Source of the DNA: Stercorarius parasiticus
Taxonomy: Eukaryota; Chordata; Aves; Charadriiformes; Stercorariidae
Length of the DNA: 64,000 nt
Reading direction: 5' to 3'
Assembly: GCA_013396915.1 (NCBI GenBank)
Contig: VWZL01005057.1
Span: forward strand, 310,001 to 374,000
The translations under genes were made by a program, and so were the position numbers. Numbering within the stretch: position 1 is the first letter of the stretch; each line of letters begins with the position of its first letter. A model generated the notes under the pieces. The model saw only the letters and a list, made by a program, of their open reading frames with translations. It made no database searches and was not told the DNA's origin. Of this stretch, positions 1 through 12,000 are shown piece by piece.

Positions 1-1482
1 CTATCAAGATATGGAAAACATGTCTCATATCTTTCTTTCATAGCTTTGAAATGAGTCTCAGTAAAGGAATTTCAGATACTTTCTGTCTTTTTCAGGAACT
101 ATGTTATTTTTTTCTATTTTTCCCTTTTCACTGTTAATCAGTCAGACTGACTGTTTGTACTTCTGAAATTTTCCCTATACCTTCAGCAAAGGAATCTTTT
201 CCTCCTGATTAATTTAACTTAGGATTTTTTTGCTTTTCTCTTTGTTTTTCAAGAATCCAGGACAACTTGCTGGGATTTACTCTGGCTGCAGGAAACATGG
301 AAATGTAAAGTGCCAAGCTTCCATTTGCATTTCTAAACATTTTTCTGGCCATAAATTTTTTCCTTACTCTGAAGCAACTATTTTTCTTTCTCACTTGAAA
401 TTGCTTTTTATGTATTAATACATTGAAACTCTGTCACACAGGTTCACTCTGACCAAGTCCTAGCTGGCAAAGGAGGAATTCAAAGGGAGGATATTAAGAG
501 TAGCAGATAGCCTGGCTCCTTTCTAGGGAAAGTTTAATGCTTTTGAAGCTAGGAAGCTCTTAAAACTATGCAGTGTTTAAGCACTTAATATACTTCAATA
601 TGATCTGAATTAAATCTACTGTATATTTATATCACATTTATTGCAGCAAGCTTGTAGCACCTAGAAAGTTGGCATTTTTTCTTAACAATAGATGAAAGAA
701 GATGTTTAGCTTCTAGTTCCCCTCCTCCTGCTATTTCAAAATGACCTCTGGTTATATTGTACTATCTCCTCCTTCTCCTTTGCCGAGTTCTGACCTTTTT
801 GTTTGTTTTTTTTTTTACCCAGAAGCTGATTTTGAGAGGAAGGTGAGGGGAAACATGGAAAAAAACGCCAAACCTGGTTTAGAGAATTTCCATTTTGACT
901 ACAGAAGCAGTTATGTTTGGTCTAGACAATGTTGCTCTAGTGGAAACAAGTGATTCTTGGTAACCGTAACTTTGCCCAGAAATGTGAAACTTGATGAATT
1001 AGGTGTTACTGTTTAGCTGGCTGTTGGGTGGTGATAAAAGCCCCTGTGGCAAAAGCAATGAGTGAGCTGATTTTGATGGCTCAAAGTTTGGGTTCTCAAT
1101 TTATCATGCAGTATAGTCTTGTTTTTCAAAGGTAGGGAGCAATAATTAACTTAAGATCCATTTCCTCCTGTTGACTGTTAATGTCAGAAATTGAGAAGCT
1201 GACACAAAATATCTCCTGGGTGTATGACGTTTCTTAATTTCTCTACAAATTGGGCCCTGATCTTGCCAATGGTTATGGCCCACATTTTCCATAATTTTTA
1301 TTTTTATCCTTTCCATCTTGGAAAGACATCTTGGAGGTTCTCACTGTTTTAATTTCTGTTGTGAAGAGGGACAATGTGTATAGAGAATGAGCTTAGGCTG
1401 AAAACTGCAAAAGTTTATTAAAGCTTTGGATACTTTTCTTACCTCATCAACATTCTCAGTAGTTTTATCACATCAACATCGA
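1..1482. other. AT-rich noncoding DNA, no gene seen
   Basis: I see no exon, RNA gene or recognisable repeat here. The open frames (about 61-70 codons near 209-418 and 741-953) are short, unrecognised and partly overlap frames on the opposite strand, which is the chance pattern for AT-rich DNA. A T-rich run lies at 796-816. The CpG content is very low, as in bulk vertebrate DNA. Confidence 0.6.
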
Positions 1483-1890
1483 ACATAGTGGTTTGACTTG
1501 GAAAGGAACTTTAAAGATAATCTAGTCCAACCCCCCAAAGTCATGTGCCAAACACTCAAAGTCACTGTGTTATATCCAAGCATGTAGCGGAGCGCTGAAG
1601 AGGACCTTCTTGAGGCCAATTACTTGTTATGATGTACTCTATTATAATCAACTTTTTACTGTGTCATCTAACAATTTATAGAAGTATTTTCTTACATGAA
1701 TTATTTCCCTGTTATTGGCATGCAGGGCCTAATAATTAATTGTCCTAAAGAAAGTCATTTCTCACTGACATGTCATTGTTTTCTGCCTTTGCTTTAGGAC
1801 AAAGCTGATGTGCTGTAAATCATTCTCATTCTGCATATTGCTTGTGTCCTTAATTACAGCTATTTGAAGACCAATAACTCTCTTGCAGGG
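1483..1890 (-). mobile_element. Decayed CR1 LINE fragment, 3' end, minus strand
   Basis: Read on the plus strand, 1483-1538 resembles the reverse complement of the CR1 3' terminus: the stretch from tggtttgacttggaaagg through ctagtccaacccccc matches the usual 'ggtttgggttggaagggacc ... tctagtccaacccccc' block. Further in, weaker matches follow in the right order: a segment near 1660-1700 resembling the 'cagtaaagaatttcttcctaa' part, and 1793-1880 resembling the 'ctgcctttgctttagg ... atttgaagac' part seen in older CR1 subfamilies. It is heavily diverged with gaps. The first 60 bases are a secure CR1 match; the extension to 1890 is an inference. No coding capacity remains. Confidence 0.65.
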
Positions 1891-1902
1891 AAAAAAAAAA
1901 AA

Positions 1903-4900
1903 GGCAAGCTAAAAACTTTCACTTTACAGAAGTCCAAATTAAGACTAAAAAAGAAAACTTTCATATAGTTTAGGTTCAGCCGTCTAATTTTTAAATGTTG
2001 GTTGTAAATTATCTAATCAGAGAATTTTCAATTAAAACAATGCACTAAGTTCATTGTACAGAAATTGCACACATGGGCTCCCTCAGTGGCCAATTGATTA
2101 AATTGCTGTTCTTAACATCAGCCCTTGCATTTTGTGGATACAGAATATGAATCAATTCTACTGGAGTAATGTGTCTCAAAGATAAAAATGCCTTACAGAT
2201 TAATAGATCAGTTCAGAATATTTGTAAGAGATCAAAATAAACACATTCTGGTTTTGATCAAATTGAGACCCTGCATTTGCCTTATGAGAATTGTATATGG
2301 CCTCTGCTATAACAGTAAATTGGCATAACATTGGCAAATTCAAATGAAACCTCTTTAGTTCTGAAGTAAAGGAGAACTCAAAAAATTAAACTAAAATGCC
2401 TTTTACTCAAAGCGGTTGTTCGTGTAGTTCCAAGAGTACAATTCAGGAGTTAATTCTGGTGACAGGGACATTGTGTTAAGTAATAAAGGAGATGGTGCGT
2501 TATTCTAGCCTATATTCTATAGTCTATGCCATCTTGTGTTTGTGCCCCAGTGGAAATAGTTTCCTATTTATCCTGCTTATCACTGTGTACTTAAAGCATT
2601 ATCCTAAACCAAGTTGGTACTCTCTGTAATCCAATTGGTCCTGATCTTCTGTAGCCTTGAAAGCAAGGAGGAGTGTATATTGACATTTTAGATTATTCTG
2701 TGTTACTGTATTAAAAGTCAAAGGGAGGGATCTTTCACTTTGTTGAGTGATGAGATTAGTATCTTGTCCCTGGTTCCAAAGTCACAGTTTAGCAGAGGAA
2801 AATTCTCTGTGATTCTCCCACGCCAGTTGTCCTTCTGTTACAGTTTTATGAGAAGGATAACTCAAAAGCTGGACCAGCGATGAATTTTCAAGGCTCTGAA
2901 TTTGAATGTGGTCAATAAAAAAAGTAACTGAAATGGTTGTGCACTCCTGCAAGAAACTTGTACCTCAGAATGGATGAAGTAAGATTACTCATGAATGGGG
3001 CAAACTACTAATTCTAGAAATAACAGGGACACGGTGATTGTCAGGCACACAAGTGTTGTTCAGCTGTAAGGAGTATTACCTATGTGGAAACTTACTGGCA
3101 CACACCTTGTTAGCACTGGAAAAAAAAGTGTATATATCACTAAAATAGCAAACCCATTTATTTTAAAGGATGACAAGTAAAAGTAGAAAAAAAAAAGAAA
3201 TCTTGAAAACAGCTTTGTTTTACAGCAAGCTCTGGAAGTGTTGCATCCCTAGATAAGAAATGCAGATGAATCTGAAACATATTAAACACCTCCAAGGGAG
3301 AAGTTTCACCTTGATAAGCAACATTAGAGAAACTACCCTAAATGATACTGTTTGTAGTGAGAGGCTGCTCAGCCATTTACGAGAGATGCAGGCAAAGAGG
3401 TGATGAAGCAGAAGGAAACTTTTTAAGCAAGGAGGCAGGGGGTTCAGAAATGAATGACTCCGAAACACAGGTTTGTCAGAATAATTTTCTCTCAGCTTCA
3501 GTATGCTTTCTCCATTCTTTAGGTCTTTCCCTGAATGGTTGTACTGCTGAGAGTGCTGCATTCCCAGTGCAAGCCATGATGCAAGCCATGATGAAAGGAC
3601 AGAGGATCAAACTGAGCAGGTGACAAGTCATTACCCTTATTCTGGAAGAGAATTCACTTCAGAAGTGACAGTTTTAGTATACACAAAGATGCAGAAAGGT
3701 TTTTTCCTACTTAGACAATGTTTCCTTCTTAAATGGTGACATATTTCTACGATTCAAAGAGTAAAGAGATACCTACCTGCCAAAAACAAATCATAGCTGC
3801 TGTCAGAGCTTCTTCCTTCATATGAAGTACATTCAGCACTCAAAAGCATGACACGGCATGAACCTTCGATGTGCATCAATTGCACTGGAGCGGAAAGGCC
3901 TTGTGCTGGAAAGGGAATCTGGGGCCGTGCTTCATAGTACTCTTCTGACTATACCTTTGCAAAACGATGACCTGAGAACATACATTTTTATACCTATAGT
4001 GTCAACGTACACTATTTAAACAAATGATTTAAATGTTAATGTTAGATTAACATTGAGATAATATTGCTTGGGCTGCTATTCAAGTCTGAAAAAGAAACCG
4101 TAAACAGAAGGAACATGAAGTAAACTCGGATGTTTAAAATAGCAAAGACTTAAAAAAATCATATGGAACCACTTTATTCGTGATGTCAGTAACACTTGTT
4201 GCAAAAACCTGCAGCACTTCCAACACGTTGCTTGAAGATAATCTCCTTTGGTTTAATGTGCTTCCTCATACATAGAGCTGAGGGCAGTAAGAGAAAATTG
4301 GGATTTTCTTTGCCTTCTCTGGCTTTCTGTCTCCCACCCCTATTGCCCTCTCAGACATAGGCTTAGGTATGGCGAGGGTATTTTCAAAACTACCTTGTCT
4401 GACAGATTATTCTTATGATGTAAAATATCAGTCAACTATTTCTTCTTGCTGCCTTCCTTTCCTAAAACTCCCAGCCTTTGTCACAGAGAACCACAACTTT
4501 TCAGGCAAATAATACGAAAATTACAGTCAAGAATACTTTTGTATGCCCTGAGAATACACAGGATACTTGGGTGAGTGTGCACCTACATACAACATGGACC
4601 TGCAAATTATATAGACAAGTCATTTAGAAAAACCAGGCTAAGTATCCGACATATCCTTTTATTTTATTTATAGCTTAGAAGCCTTCAGCCAAGCTAGGTT
4701 AATTATGTAAATGGTACAACAAGATTTTGCTTCTGCTGGTTAATTTTCCTCAATGTTTCAGGTCAGTAAACAGTTTTGGTTTTGCTTTTTTTAATTTTAG
4801 TGCATTAAAATCTTTAATTTAGTTATTGTTTCCTGAGGTCTGACAGATACTCTAGATGGTCTTGACATACTGCACCTGCACTGTTCTTCTTCACAGCTAA

Positions 4901-7900
4901 ATTGCTGTATTACAGCAAGTTGCTAATAAAAGAATTTCCTCATTCTTCTTGTCCAGTCACAAAATCAGGGGGCTCCAGCTGTTAATTAAAAAATTCAAGG
5001 TTTTCCTTGCATTCTTTAGAAATAAGTTGCTAAACTAAATTTATGTAATTAAAAAAAAAAAGTAACCAAGTTCAGTACCTATCATTTTGTGTTTTATTCC
5101 TAGAATATTTTTGACATGACTATCTTGGTATGAAAATAGTCACAGTTTTTATAAATGTCACTTTTTGCAAATATTACCAAAACATTAGAGGGCTGAAAAG
5201 ACAGAAAAAGCTTGTGTTGCTGTTTGCTCCTCATTTTTCTTGAAGCGGATCTTCCTCTATAATGGATGCAGAGCTATGAATAGATCTTTCCCAAAAGACT
5301 TTAAAAACTTAAAAAAAACTCAACCCCAAAACCTCATGGAGAAAACGTTGATGGTTGGAGTACATGCCCGACCTCTCCCCAGAGCATCTTGGCGAGATGC
5401 CCTTGTGCAGACTGTCAGCAGCTGTGACAGAGCGGGTTTAGCACAAACTAGAGCAGTGCTGGCTCATTTACTGCAGCCAACTCCATCATCTGAGGACAGG
5501 CTGATGCAGGTGAGGCAGGTTTTCTCACTGCCTCCTGTCTAGGATGCTACAGATGCTGTTTCTGTCTTTATGTCATACCATTTTAGTGAGGTGTGTAACA
5601 TGAAATAATACAGCAAGACACATCAGCAACAGCAATTATTTCAGGGAGGGCCCCCTTCTAGATCATGCTTAGATAGCAGTTACTGCATTAGCAATAGGAA
5701 GCAGTGTGGTGAATGACTGTACTAACCAGTTGCATTTACTGGAAGGAGAGAAGTAGTACAAATAGATAATAAGAAACACTCAATTTTTTCCCCTTTCTTT
5801 TGCAAGGCTCTAAATTTCCTTAACTTGGCTTTGCAATTAAGAAAGTGACAATTGAGGATTGCTGTCTTTGTCAGCTGGAATACTTAAACATTTTGATGAA
5901 AGCTCATTTAATGCATCTTCCTGAGTTCAGGTTGCCTGTTCAGAAAAGCATTTCTCCTTAGAGAATCTCCACTGCTGTTCAGCAGCGTCACTGCTGAATG
6001 GGAGCAGTTCACTGGTCTGTGAACACCGAGTAGTGCAGCCCTGTGAAGGCCCGTGTGTTTCTAACTGTAAACATACCTACATACTCCACGATAGGTAGTG
6101 GGATAAAAAAGTCCAAGTTAACATGGAATGGGTGCATTTATTTACGTGGCACAATGAAACACTCCTTGAGTGCTTAAGGTGTGCCTGCTTTACGCTATGT
6201 CTGCAGCAAAAAGCCTGTTTGAAAATGAGTTGAGGACAGAAGCTTCATTTACAGGGAACTATATATACAGATATTTCTATAAGAACGTGAACCTATGCCT
6301 GAGTTAAATATCACATACATACATTTTAAGCTTGCTAACCACTTTAGGAAGAAAATAAATGATTATGATGTTCTTGAGGTTACAGGATTAAATTGTGGGC
6401 ACATATGCATTGAAACAAATGTTCCCAAAGCTGTTTTATAGTAAGCTTTGTGATGATGCATAGGACAACTTGAGAACGGAAAAGTACTGTATTAAATATT
6501 TAGGATTCTGGACACATTTGGTGTATTTTCAGTTTAACTCTTAGCTCTACCACACTGAGAAACCAAGTTCATATCAACCCTTATGAAAAATCAGTATGTT
6601 TTCTAAGTTTTTAACATCACCGAAATGTATACTTGAAGCTTATTGGAGATTTTTTTCTAGGGGAAGACAAGTTAACAATAGCCGAAACTTTCTATGTTTA
6701 AGCAAAAAATCTTTGGACAGTTTTTAGTCTTCATCCTTTTGCTAGAGGCTGAACAATATGAACTCTTTGAGGCTTAGAAAAGCAAAACAAACAAAAGATC
6801 CTCCCAACAGTTTCAAGTTCTGTCTTAAATTTTTGCCCTATAAACCAATAGGTTTACAGAAGAGTACAAAAGGATACTAAAGGTATCCTAAACATATCCT
6901 AAATGTAAGGTTAGGTTCCTAACCCAAGCGTAAGGTTCCTTTTTTTTCTTCTGTAGGACCATAACAGCGGATAGGGCTCATGACACTTTCTACACAGGAC
7001 AGTTCCTTGGGAGGTGCTGTTGCCTCAGATGCACCGTGCGTTTCTGATACACAAATGGCACCTTAAAGCCATCTCATAATGTGCAGAGTCATATTTGCTT
7101 TACCTTTATCTTAACTTCCTAGCCCCAGGCTGTGAGACAAGCACTTGCTCATCGGTGCATTAACTGCTGTGATTCCTCAGGCATACCCTGCACACCTTCG
7201 TGCAGCTGGGACGTGGATGATTAACTACAGAAAACCTACGTGGCTTGGGTTTTTCTCTGATATTGTTGCTTATCTGTGTAAATCTATCACAAAAGCTGCC
7301 TTAGAGCTGGATGCTCAACAGTAGAGGGTCTGTGGTGTCAGTATGAGCCAGCAGACTAACAGCAACTGGAAGTAGCTGAGGGAACGACCTGCAAGCTGAA
7401 GGTCCCAATGAATCTCTGTCCCCTCACAGACTGCCTCTTGCGGCACGCTTAAGCATGCTTAAGTACGAAAATGAAGCAAGAACAATGGATGCGGAATGCC
7501 AGCTAACAACAAAGGGAAGCATGCTCTAACAGATGATGCTCCAAAAGCTCTGTCCAGAAAAGAAATGACCCAGTGCTTTCAATGGCCTCGAGTACTCTGT
7601 TCAAAAGACAATTTTCTGGTACTGGTGGTTGGACATTGTATTCCTTTGGGCCAAAAAGGTGCCTGGGACAAAACTGGATCTGGGACCCGGACGCAATACA
7701 GCTTTCTTGACAAACGCTCTTTATAATTTCCCAGCTTGAAAAACTGGTTTTGGTAGAAGATTCCTAAAGCTCTGTTAAGAACTGTCATAAGAGTGCTGTG
7801 ATACTTGATCTGGACTGGCAGAGCAGCAGGGATATATTAGTGATTAAAATCACATATCTTAATTTGAAGCTGAGAAAGAAAGTTCTTGAACTTTATTGAA

Positions 7901-8280
7901 AATCTTTTCCTCCTTATTACCCAAATCATTGGGGATAGCCTATTACCTTAAAAAAACCCTCAATTTCGATTGCTACTAGACCCTCTTCAAGACTTCTAAG
8001 GCTGCAGCAGGGAGGTGGAGAGGTAGTGTTATCTGCTATAATGAATATGAAGATTTATGAAATTGAATTTTAGAAGAAGAAATAAAAATGTTGGGTTCCC
8101 TGATTTGTAGGGAAGGATCTATTTCTGCTAATTATATAATCTCTTACAGAACATGGATACTTAAGTTTAAAGAGTTTGTCTGCGAAATAAAGCTAAAACT
8201 TCTATGATAACAGTGGTAGGTTTCTACACATAGTGTGCGAGCATTCCTATATTTTTCCTCTAATAATATCATATTAAATC
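1903..8280. other. Unique AT-rich noncoding DNA
   Basis: No exon, RNA gene or interspersed repeat could be recognised. A-runs occur at 1891-1902, 3187-3196 and 5051-5061. A perfect 12-bp tandem duplication (gcaagccatgat twice) lies at 3569-3592. Two short perfect inverted repeats sit close together near 6880-6924, including ggttagg-tt-cctaacc at 6909-6924. The frames at 3220-3623 (both strands), 5240-5542 and 7496-7788 (both strands) show no recognisable domain and are treated as chance. Confidence 0.55.
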
Positions 8281-9060
8281 AGATTAATGCTGATTTGTTT
8301 TATTTAATGGAACCATTCACTTGACAGCTTATTCAAGACCGCACACTTTTAAGCAGTTTAGGGAATTTTTTAATTCTCTATTTTCAAAATATAGAAATGC
8401 ATTTTTAAAAATCATTGATTTGAATTGAGACTTTCAGGTTGTGATTTAGAAGATTTTTGATCAGCACCGTTCTTATCAAGGGTCAATCTTCTATTTTTTT
8501 CAAGGAACAACATCTGTCTAAGTGTCAAATTAGTGATCAATTAAACCCACTACGCTTCAAGGGCCCTCTTGATCACTTGTTACCTACCTATCAGTGAACT
8601 GCTGCAGAAACAGAGGCCGCGACTGTGGTAATCTGCTATCAAATTATATCATTCATTTTTGTCATAGCTGCCAGTGTAAAAAGCTATTGTGATAAAAGCA
8701 AATACTCTGTTTGAGCAGAATTTTTACAGCTTTGTTTAATCTCTTTATCATGGCCTGTTGATGCATCTTCTTACTAAGCAAGACATAAAATACCAAAGGA
8801 AATGCTAAATTAGAATCTTCTAATAACTAAATTTTTAAAACTATTGAATTAAACATGGCAACATTTCTTTCCTGGATGAATTAATGCTCATCCGTGCAGA
8901 AAATTTTGAATGTAACATTATTTAAGCAATTTAAAAGTGAATTAAAGATTCATCCATTGTATCAGGTATCTGACTTCAGGCTAACATTTTAATCTCGATC
9001 ATTGTTACACTGTTTGCCATTCAAAAACTCTGAGAGATAAAGATGAAGGTTAATTCATGC
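8281..9060. promoter_or_regulatory. Candidate conserved noncoding block
   Basis: This AT-rich stretch has a texture often seen in vertebrate conserved noncoding elements: many homeodomain-type ATTA/TAAT cores (for example near 8849, 8880, 8919, 8940, 8989 and 9050), few homopolymer runs and no repeat match. An inverted repeat with 8-bp perfect arms, gtgatcaa at 8533-8540 and ttgatcac at 8569-8576, lies inside it. The composition and motifs are directly visible. Function and conservation are inference only, since AT-rich DNA yields such motifs readily. Confidence 0.25.
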
Positions 9061-12000
9061 AGAACGAAGACTCAGTTCCTTGTTGATAAGTATGGTTGGG
9101 TATCAGGGAACTGCAAAATATGTTAATGGAGTTACTGTTTACCTTAGCATATTAGGCATCAGTTACATTTGTCTGAATAATTGTTCTTAGCTTTTGCATT
9201 TCAGATTTTTTTTTGTTTTATGTAGTTTCCATACTGCTCTACTGACCACTGAAGGACTGCATTTTTTTCTGTTGTAAGAAGACCCACAGATTTTATTAGA
9301 CCCATTTGTAAATATTTTTACAACACCTGATTGACAAACAGTTTTCGGGGGGGGAGTTAGTTTTAAAAACAATAGCTGGCACTCTAGCATTTTTCAATTT
9401 GCTAAGTTATTGTCCTTCTTTGACATCTTTTCATCAGCAGACCTGATTCACCTCCCAGTTAAACAGATGCAATTTCTTCATCTAAGCTACTCTTGAATTT
9501 TAACTAGGAACAGTGAACTCATAATCAGATTCATTACATCATGCACAAACATGCTGAATCATAGTGAGAAATACTCTTACTGGGGGCCTGACTTGGTGAA
9601 AAAAACCTTTCTTCTTGGAAGAGGCAAACAAAAATTGTCCATAACATGACCAGAGCATTCGCTATACATCAAGTATGCTAAGAATATGTGACATGGGTGT
9701 ATGTATAAAATACATCTAAGAATATGCAGTATATAACTGCACCTGAAGGAAGTCCCCACAGCCACAGAGCCTGTTTCAACAGGCTGGAAGCAGAGGGCAA
9801 GAAACTGCTTCTGACATGAGAGTCTGCTCCAGAGAGGACGTTTCTTCTTAACTCTCATCACTGAGGTCAGGTGCTGCTTGTAACACCAAGGTTAATCTTA
9901 CATTGAAAACATTCATTCTATAGCTGCGGACATTTATGAAGTCCCTACAAATGACTGATGTCTTTGAACTCTGCTCAGGCCTACAGCATCCCAGGCCAGT
10001 GTGATCCATGAACTAGCTGCAGTGTAGTTATTTTGTTATATCTCCGCAATACTTCATAGCAGGTGTTCACTTCTCCCAGGTTTCCTCTTATTTTGATGCT
10101 TTTTCTAAATAAAATGGTGCATTTTTGAAGTAGAAAAGAAATAGCACCAGTATAAATCATACACTTTAAAATTAAATCTCACCCCATACTTGCGATGAAC
10201 TTAACTTTCCTTTGCCTAATGCAGAAGTAAAATATTCTCTCCCTTATGCAAGCACTGGCAAGCCTGTTTCTCTACTATTCTCCTGTAATTATCAACAGAA
10301 AGTAACTGGCTCTCCTAAGCACTGAATGTAATGAGTATAGTTCCGCTTACTTTAATTAGATGACCAAGTTAGGAAGACAATCAGTCATTCCCCTTAGTGC
10401 TAACGACAGGTAAATTTTATTGTATAATTGCATATTAATACACAGCTAGGTGTTTTCACCATGTTTTGTGAGATTCTGAACTGTCAGATCCTGCTTATAA
10501 AAGTCCAGGTGTAGAGATTAGGTCCCTTTTGTTTCCTCATCAGGCAGAAAGAGCAAGGATTATGGGAAACAGCATGTGAAACAAGCAACTTAACAAAACC
10601 TCACAGAACTGTCTTGATTCACTACCAACACCAGTTTTATGTCAGTAATTCTGCCTTTATTACTCAGATATCAGTGAAATCAGAATCAGACGATGCAGAT
10701 ATTGCTTAGCAGAAAAGCCAGTCTACAGTATTGTGAACATCGTAAATCGATCTCATGAAGTCAGGCTGTATTGAGATGTGCAGTAATCAGGAAAAAAAAA
10801 CAACCAACCAATATTTGATTTGGAAATGGTTATAAATATGCTAAAAATCTTTATTTTTTTTATGAAACATTTATTAGAAAACAGTTGAATTTCAGTGGGT
10901 GGAGAATTACACAGAGCAGAAGCTACAGGGATGATTGATTGTTACCAGTAATTACATGTTCTGACTGAAGACTTTCAGATTTCTGGTGTTACTGTTTCGT
11001 GTATCCAAGTGATTTTATTTTAATCTCCTTGAACAAAAAATGGAACAAAATGGAACAATAATAAGGGAACAAACACCCAAAACCTTCTTACAAAGGCTCA
11101 AGCTTTAAAGTTTGGGGATTTTGACATTATAGAAAAGCTTTAATTACTGATTGCTCATAGTACATAGAACTGGCAAGAAGAAACGTCATTGAAGTTTTCC
11201 TACTCTCTCAAGTGCTTCTCTATAATAGTGCTAACTTACAGAGGGGAATGTAAGTGGTTGTTCTTAATATTTACTATTCTGACCTCACTCAAAATGAGTT
11301 CTGTATGCTTTTCACATGACTGAAAGTAGACTTACAAATGAAGATGCTATATCTCCTTTATTTTCAGCATTTGGAGAGGCCAGGCTCCAGATAATCTCTT
11401 CTGGGAGGCTCGAGGGTGAGTATCACCATTTTGGTAAAATCTTTTCTTTCTCACAGATACTATATGAACCTTTGGTTAAGAATATAGGAGAGAAATGTAT
11501 ACCTATTAAAAACAGAGTATGGTGTGTCATTCATAGTTGTGATAGCACAGGGAGTCTCGATCACATTCAGAACACAAGAAAACTTCTGGTCTGAAGAGGC
11601 AGAGACCATCAGCAGCAGAAAGAGCTGCTAACACAACTAAGTAAGTTACTAGCAACTCTTATAGATGTTTGTGGTTTTATTTTATGATACAATATAAATA
11701 TCTTAGAGATACCTAAACATATGGTTAGATAGTGGCAGCAGTAAAAGTGATGCATGTTTGGAATAGTTACTTAAAACACCAAATAAATCTAATGCAGAAA
11801 CTGAGTGGAACTTTTTCTTCCCTCAACCTAGAGAATCTAGTAAATTAACAACTTGCAGGGGAGTTAGGAATCAGCACATAGACATATAATATGAATGAAC
11901 TATGCAACTAGCTGAGTCTGGCCACTGAACACAAATATAAGTGCACACATAAATTAAAACACTGAATTAAAAAAATAAATCTTGGAAGTGAAGAAAATTT

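Noticed and set aside
5240..5542. 100-codon plus-strand frame
   Set aside because: No recognisable domain. The N-terminal half is lysine-rich and AT-driven, and there is no splice or promoter context. Length alone is weak evidence in 64 kb.
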